Below, piece after piece: positions 5,787 through 7,434 of a stretch of DNA of 7,434 bases. Both the position numbers and the translations under genes were made by a program. The notes under the pieces were generated by a model. The model saw only the letters and a program-made list of their open reading frames with translations, was not told where the DNA came from and ran no database searches. This DNA is from Sulfurimonas sp. UBA6792 (GTDB lineage Bacteria > Campylobacterota > Campylobacteria > Campylobacterales > Sulfurimonadaceae): contig DKFQ01000053.1 in NCBI GenBank assembly GCA_002452425.1, forward strand, positions 1 to 7,434. The letters are read 5' to 3'. Position 1 is the first letter of the stretch. Every line of letters begins with the position of its first letter.

Positions 5787-5903
5787 ATGATGGTGGATAT
5801 AGAAGTGCTAAAGCATGAGATTGTCGAACGACTCAAGCCTCTTTCTCGTTCCATCCTCTCCAGAGGTGGAATGTTATATTTCTATATCCATCCCATCCGA
5901 TAA
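5787..5903 (+). pseudogene. Truncated first copy of the MNT nucleotidyltransferase gene
   Basis: AAGAGGGG precedes tandem ATGs at 5787 and 5790. The first 17 codons after ATG 5790 encode MVDIEVLKHEIVERLKP, identical to the intact gene at 5986 although five codons differ, all at the third base. The reading frame then crosses into repeat unit 2 sequence, gives LSRSILSRGG..., and stops at TAA 5901-5903 after 38 codons. The GSx10DxD catalytic motif is lost, so it cannot be an active nucleotidyltransferase. Promoter and ribosome binding site are intact, so a short peptide may still be made, perhaps acting as a leader for the downstream gene. Confidence 0.75.
5849..5871. repeat. Hairpin in repeat unit 2 (REP-like)
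   Basis: Same bulged stem as in unit 1 (TTCCA / TGGAA, CCTC / GAGG), identical in both arms, with loop TCCA instead of TCCT. It lies inside the truncated reading frame of the first MNT copy. Arms conserved and loop changed is the pattern expected if the fold matters, but there is only one difference. Confidence 0.5.
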
Positions 5904-5931
5904 GATCTTTGTCTGACACTTTTCAAGCTCA

Positions 5932-5961
5932 TTGACTTATATTCACAAGCTTCTGTATAAT
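5932..5961 (+). promoter_or_regulatory. Promoter P2 of the intact MNT gene
   Basis: TTGACT (5932-5937), an 18-bp spacer and TATAAT (5956-5961), matching P1 element for element. Predicted start near 5967, leaving a leader of about 20 nt with AAGAGGAG. Confidence 0.72.
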
Positions 5962-5985
5962 ACTTCTAAAAAGAGGAGTTTTGTG

Positions 5986-6300
5986 ATGGTGGATATAGAA
6001 GTGCTGAAGCATGAAATCGTCGAACGGCTTAAGCCTCTAAAAGCAGATAAAATTATACTCTTTGGTTCTTATGCTTATGGGGAACCAAATGAAGATAGTG
6101 ATGTTGATCTATTTCTTGTGAAAGATTCTGGAGAAAATGACAATTATGAAGCGGTTGCTATGATGCAGCTTAGAGACTTGGTTCGTAAATATCATATCGG
6201 GTTTGATATTTTGTCTGCATCAAATTCTTTTATCCAAAACAGAGAAGACTCTTTTTATAAGGTTGATATCTTAGAAAAAGGTAGAGTGATTTATGAATAA
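5986..6300 (+). CDS. Minimal nucleotidyltransferase (MNT, MntA-like), no HEPN partner seen
   Basis: A 104-residue protein of the DNA polymerase beta superfamily. In HEPN/MNT toxin-antitoxin systems such proteins transfer AMP from ATP to the HEPN toxin and silence it. The catalytic GSx10DxD motif is complete: Gly27-Ser28 (LFGSYAYG) and Asp39-x-Asp41 (SDVDLFLV). The third carboxylate is probably Asp74 in GFDIL. The N-terminal helix (3-16) and C-terminal FYKVDILEKGRVIYE are typical, and length is normal. Start: ATG 5986 with GGAG 7 nt upstream; the adjacent in-frame GTG 5983 is possible and corresponds to an ATG in the truncated copy. The usual adjacent HEPN gene is not found on either side: the next gene is an antitoxin of another type. 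It may act in trans on a partner elsewhere, or be an orphan. Confidence 0.9.
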   Translation: MVDIEVLKHEIVERLKPLKADKIILFGSYAYGEPNEDSDVDLFLVKDSGENDNYEAVAMMQLRDLVRKYHIGFDILSASNSFIQNREDSFYKVDILEKGRVIYE

Positions 6301-6326
6301 AACTGCTGCAATTTATTTTAAAAAAG

Positions 6327-6355
6327 TTTACTGTTTTTTATAATTTCGGTATAAT
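6327..6355 (+). promoter_or_regulatory. Promoter of the RelE/HigB-like toxin-antitoxin pair
   Basis: TTTACT (6327-6332), a 17-bp spacer and TATAAT (6350-6355) give a start near 6362. A second TATAAT lies at 6339-6344, so either or both may be used. Confidence 0.6.
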
Positions 6356-6390
6356 TATTAAAAATAAATTAAGATAAAATGAGAAAAATA

Positions 6391-6603
6391 ATGAAGACTG
6401 TTACGCTAAAAATTAGTGATAGTTATTTTGATAGTTTTATGGCTTTTATAAGCTTAATTCCAAAAAAAGCAGTAAGAGTTGAAGTAGAAAATGATAAGCA
6501 ACAAAAGCTAGATAGCCTACAAAAAGAGTTGCAAAATGCGTTTGATGATATGAAGCATAGTAATTTTACAAAAACTGGTAAAAAAATAGAGCTACATTCG
6601 TAA
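6391..6603 (+). CDS. Antitoxin of the RelE/HigB-like pair (70 aa)
   Basis: Short protein directly before a RelE-like toxin; its TAA stop shares one base with the toxin ATG. The N-terminal segment MKTVTLKISDSYFDSFMAF (strand, then helix) looks like the DNA-binding and dimer part of small RelB-like antitoxins. The rest is a charged Lys/Gln/Asp-rich helix (about 30-55) and a loose tail, as expected for toxin wrapping. The start is uncertain: ATG 6391 has GAG 7 nt upstream and begins at the usual TVTLKI-type sequence. An in-frame ATG at 6379 would add MRKI but has AAGA only 4 nt away. No inverted-repeat operator as clear as that of the MazF pair is seen, though the duplicated TATAAT is a candidate region. 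Confidence 0.78.
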   Translation: MKTVTLKISDSYFDSFMAFISLIPKKAVRVEVENDKQQKLDSLQKELQNAFDDMKHSNFTKTGKKIELHS

Positions 6604-6944
6604 TGGCTACATTTAGCTTAGAAGTAGCTAGAGTTAAAACTTATGAAAAAGCGGTTAAAAAATTAAGAAAACGATTTGTTCATATTGAAGATGATGTAGA
6701 GTTGTTTTTAAGTGCTATGTCAAAGGTTGATGATTTGGGTGTTCATTTAGGAAATGGCACTTATAAAGTTCGTATTGCAAATTCTGATAAAAAAAGTGGT
6801 AAGAGTGGTGGGTATAGGCTTATTTCGTATTTAAAACTAGTGGATAATGAGCTTTATCTGCTTTATATTTACGATAAAAGTGATTATGAAAATATAAGTG
6901 AACAAGAGATTGATAATCTTGTATTACATTCAATGGCATTGTGA
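6603..6944 (+). CDS. RelE/ParE/HigB-superfamily toxin (113 aa)
   Basis: Probable ribosome-dependent mRNA interferase or related toxin. It shows the family pattern: an N-terminal helix with many basic residues (YEKAVKKLRKRF, 14-25), a second helix (about 28-41), and then strands carrying YKVRIANSDKKSGKSGG (54-70). Arg72 and Tyr76 follow in YRLISYL, then LYLLYIYDKSDYENIS (84-99) and a final helix. The Lys/Arg-rich centre, GKSGG-x-R and the Y-D-K-S-(D/E) ending are shared by a well-populated RelE/HigB group. Its exact target cannot be told. Translation is coupled to the antitoxin by the TAATG overlap; no good ribosome binding site of its own is visible. No clear terminator follows in the 37 nt before the convergent holA end. 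Confidence 0.88.
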   Translation: MATFSLEVARVKTYEKAVKKLRKRFVHIEDDVELFLSAMSKVDDLGVHLGNGTYKVRIANSDKKSGKSGGYRLISYLKLVDNELYLLYIYDKSDYENISEQEIDNLVLHSMAL

Positions 6945-6981
6945 ACATAAGCCAAAAATCAACTCTAAAAAGAAGAACGCA

Positions 6982-7434
6982 TTAAAGCAGTTGCTGCACC
7001 CTCAAAAGTGCAGAGAGCAAAATCGCATTTTTATCCACATGTGAACTTTTCATCTTTAGCTCAGCTCCCAAAAGAAGTTCATGGAGTTTGTAGTAGAGTG
7101 GGGGTTTTATCTTGATGGCGGCGGCGGCTTTTTCGTCTATTACAAATTTTGGAGCGTTGTAACCTAATATCTCTATGGCGTTTGGTGCGCCGTTTAGGCG
7201 TATGTAGATGTTAAACATGTAGAGTTGTGTGAGGTAGGACGTCAGAGCGGTGAGGATGCGAATCTCATCTTCTCCATGTCCTAAAAGGCTCTCCAAATCA
7301 TTTTTGAAATCTTTTTTACCCAAAACTTTTTTTATAAAATCATCAATGCTCACCTCTGCAAGTCCAAAGATAATGGAGTCGATATCTTTTGTGGTGATGG
7401 GCTTATCGTATATGCGCAACTTCTCTATCTCGTT
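6982..7434 (-). CDS. holA: DNA polymerase III delta subunit, C-terminal part, cut by window edge
   Basis: The frame stays open to the end of the window, so the gene starts further right; 151 codons are visible of about 325. Delta is the clamp-loader subunit that opens the beta sliding clamp during replication. What remains is the end of the middle domain (NEIEKLRIYD, then ITTKDIDSIIFGLAEVSIDDFIKKVL) and the all-helical collar domain (GHGEDEIRILTALTSYLTQLYMF... YYKLHELLLGAELKMKS... LLSALLRVQQLL). This matches HolA in order of helices and in the late L-x-x-x-E-x-x-x-K pattern. The TAA stop is at 6982-6984. It faces the accessory island and appears intact at this end. Assignment rests on pattern, not a search. 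Confidence 0.78.
   Translation of the reverse strand, partial: NEIEKLRIYDKPITTKDIDSIIFGLAEVSIDDFIKKVLGKKDFKNDLESLLGHGEDEIRILTALTSYLTQLYMFNIYIRLNGAPNAIEILGYNAPKFVIDEKAAAAIKIKPPLYYKLHELLLGAELKMKSSHVDKNAILLSALLRVQQLL

Larger units (their letters stand above)
5641..5841 (+). repeat. Tandem repeat unit 1 (about 200 bp): hairpin, promoter, MNT gene start
   Basis: First of two adjacent diverged copies. The order is: hairpin (5648-5670); TTCTATATCCA (5678-5688); a variable stretch (about 5689-5733); a TTGACT-18-TATAAT promoter; the Shine-Dalgarno; and the first 17 or so codons of a nucleotidyltransferase gene. Compared with unit 2 it is identical at roughly four fifths of positions by eye, with a few small indels (offset falling from 201 to 196 bp). 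The junction to unit 2 is at the shared TTTCT(T/C)GTTCC. Confidence 0.85.
5842..6038 (+). repeat. Tandem repeat unit 2 (about 197 bp), leading into the intact MNT gene
   Basis: Second copy in the same order as unit 1, running without interruption into the complete nucleotidyltransferase gene. Similarity ends after AAGCCTCT, at codon 18 of the gene. The promoter and coding parts are best conserved; the stretch between about 5891 and 5925 is most diverged. Confidence 0.85.

Noticed and set aside
5607..5810. Minus-strand open frame of about 66 codons across repeat unit 1
   Set aside because: It has no ATG start, runs antisense to promoter P1 and the MNT start, and the matching stretch of unit 2 has in-frame stops, so it is not selected as protein.
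5566..6038. CRISPR array or short-spacer repeat array
   Set aside because: There are only two long diverged units, each with promoter and coding sequence; no short regular repeats with unique spacers.
6301..6378. A HEPN gene remnant after the MNT gene
   Set aside because: The interval is only 78 bases of A/T-rich promoter DNA with no coding trace of the Rx4-6H motif.
3751..6981. Insertion sequence, integrase or attachment-site ends bounding the island
   Set aside because: No transposase or integrase frame and no convincing terminal repeats or tRNA fragment were seen on either strand.
6945..6981. Terminator between the RelE-like toxin and holA
   Set aside because: The minus strand is T-rich after the holA stop, but only a 4-bp GCAG/CTGC stem lies before it, too weak to call.

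Overview
The window looks like a chromosomal segment of a Campylobacterota (epsilonproteobacterial) genome, probably a free-living Sulfurimonas-type organism. The basis is protein-level resemblance (an RND pump, IlvC and a HolA-like delta subunit), A/T-rich intergenic DNA, and promoters with a clear TATAAT -10 box and often little -35. The genus is inferred; no database search was run.

Layout. (1) Positions 1-1982 carry the C-terminal two thirds of an RND (AcrB/HAE1-type) efflux pump. Facing it is an acidic protein of unknown function (1987-2610, minus), and one hairpin covers both stop codons. (2) A compact divergent promoter region (about 2611-2727) separates that gene from ilvC (2728-3750), which ends in a good intrinsic terminator. 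(3) From about 3800 to 6950 lies an A/T-rich accessory island made of small genes. It holds a MazF-type toxin-antitoxin pair with a textbook promoter and an inverted-repeat operator; an XRE-type regulator divergent from a 51-residue two-helix membrane protein and a small lipoprotein; a roughly 200-bp tandem duplication carrying promoter, ribosome binding site and start of a minimal nucleotidyltransferase (MNT) gene; the intact MNT gene; and a RelE/HigB-like toxin-antitoxin pair. (4) At the right edge is the C-terminal part of holA (DNA polymerase III delta, minus strand), which is core genome again.

How it fits together. The flanks are housekeeping genes, and the middle reads as an accumulation site for toxin-antitoxin-like genes between ilvC and holA. 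The least ordinary stretch is 5566-6038. There the 5' end of the MNT gene is present twice; the two coding copies differ only at third codon positions; each copy keeps a strong promoter; and an 11-nt element could pair with either copy of the start region. The MNT has no HEPN toxin partner in the window. The XRE / small membrane protein / lipoprotein trio is the other part I cannot assign to a known system.
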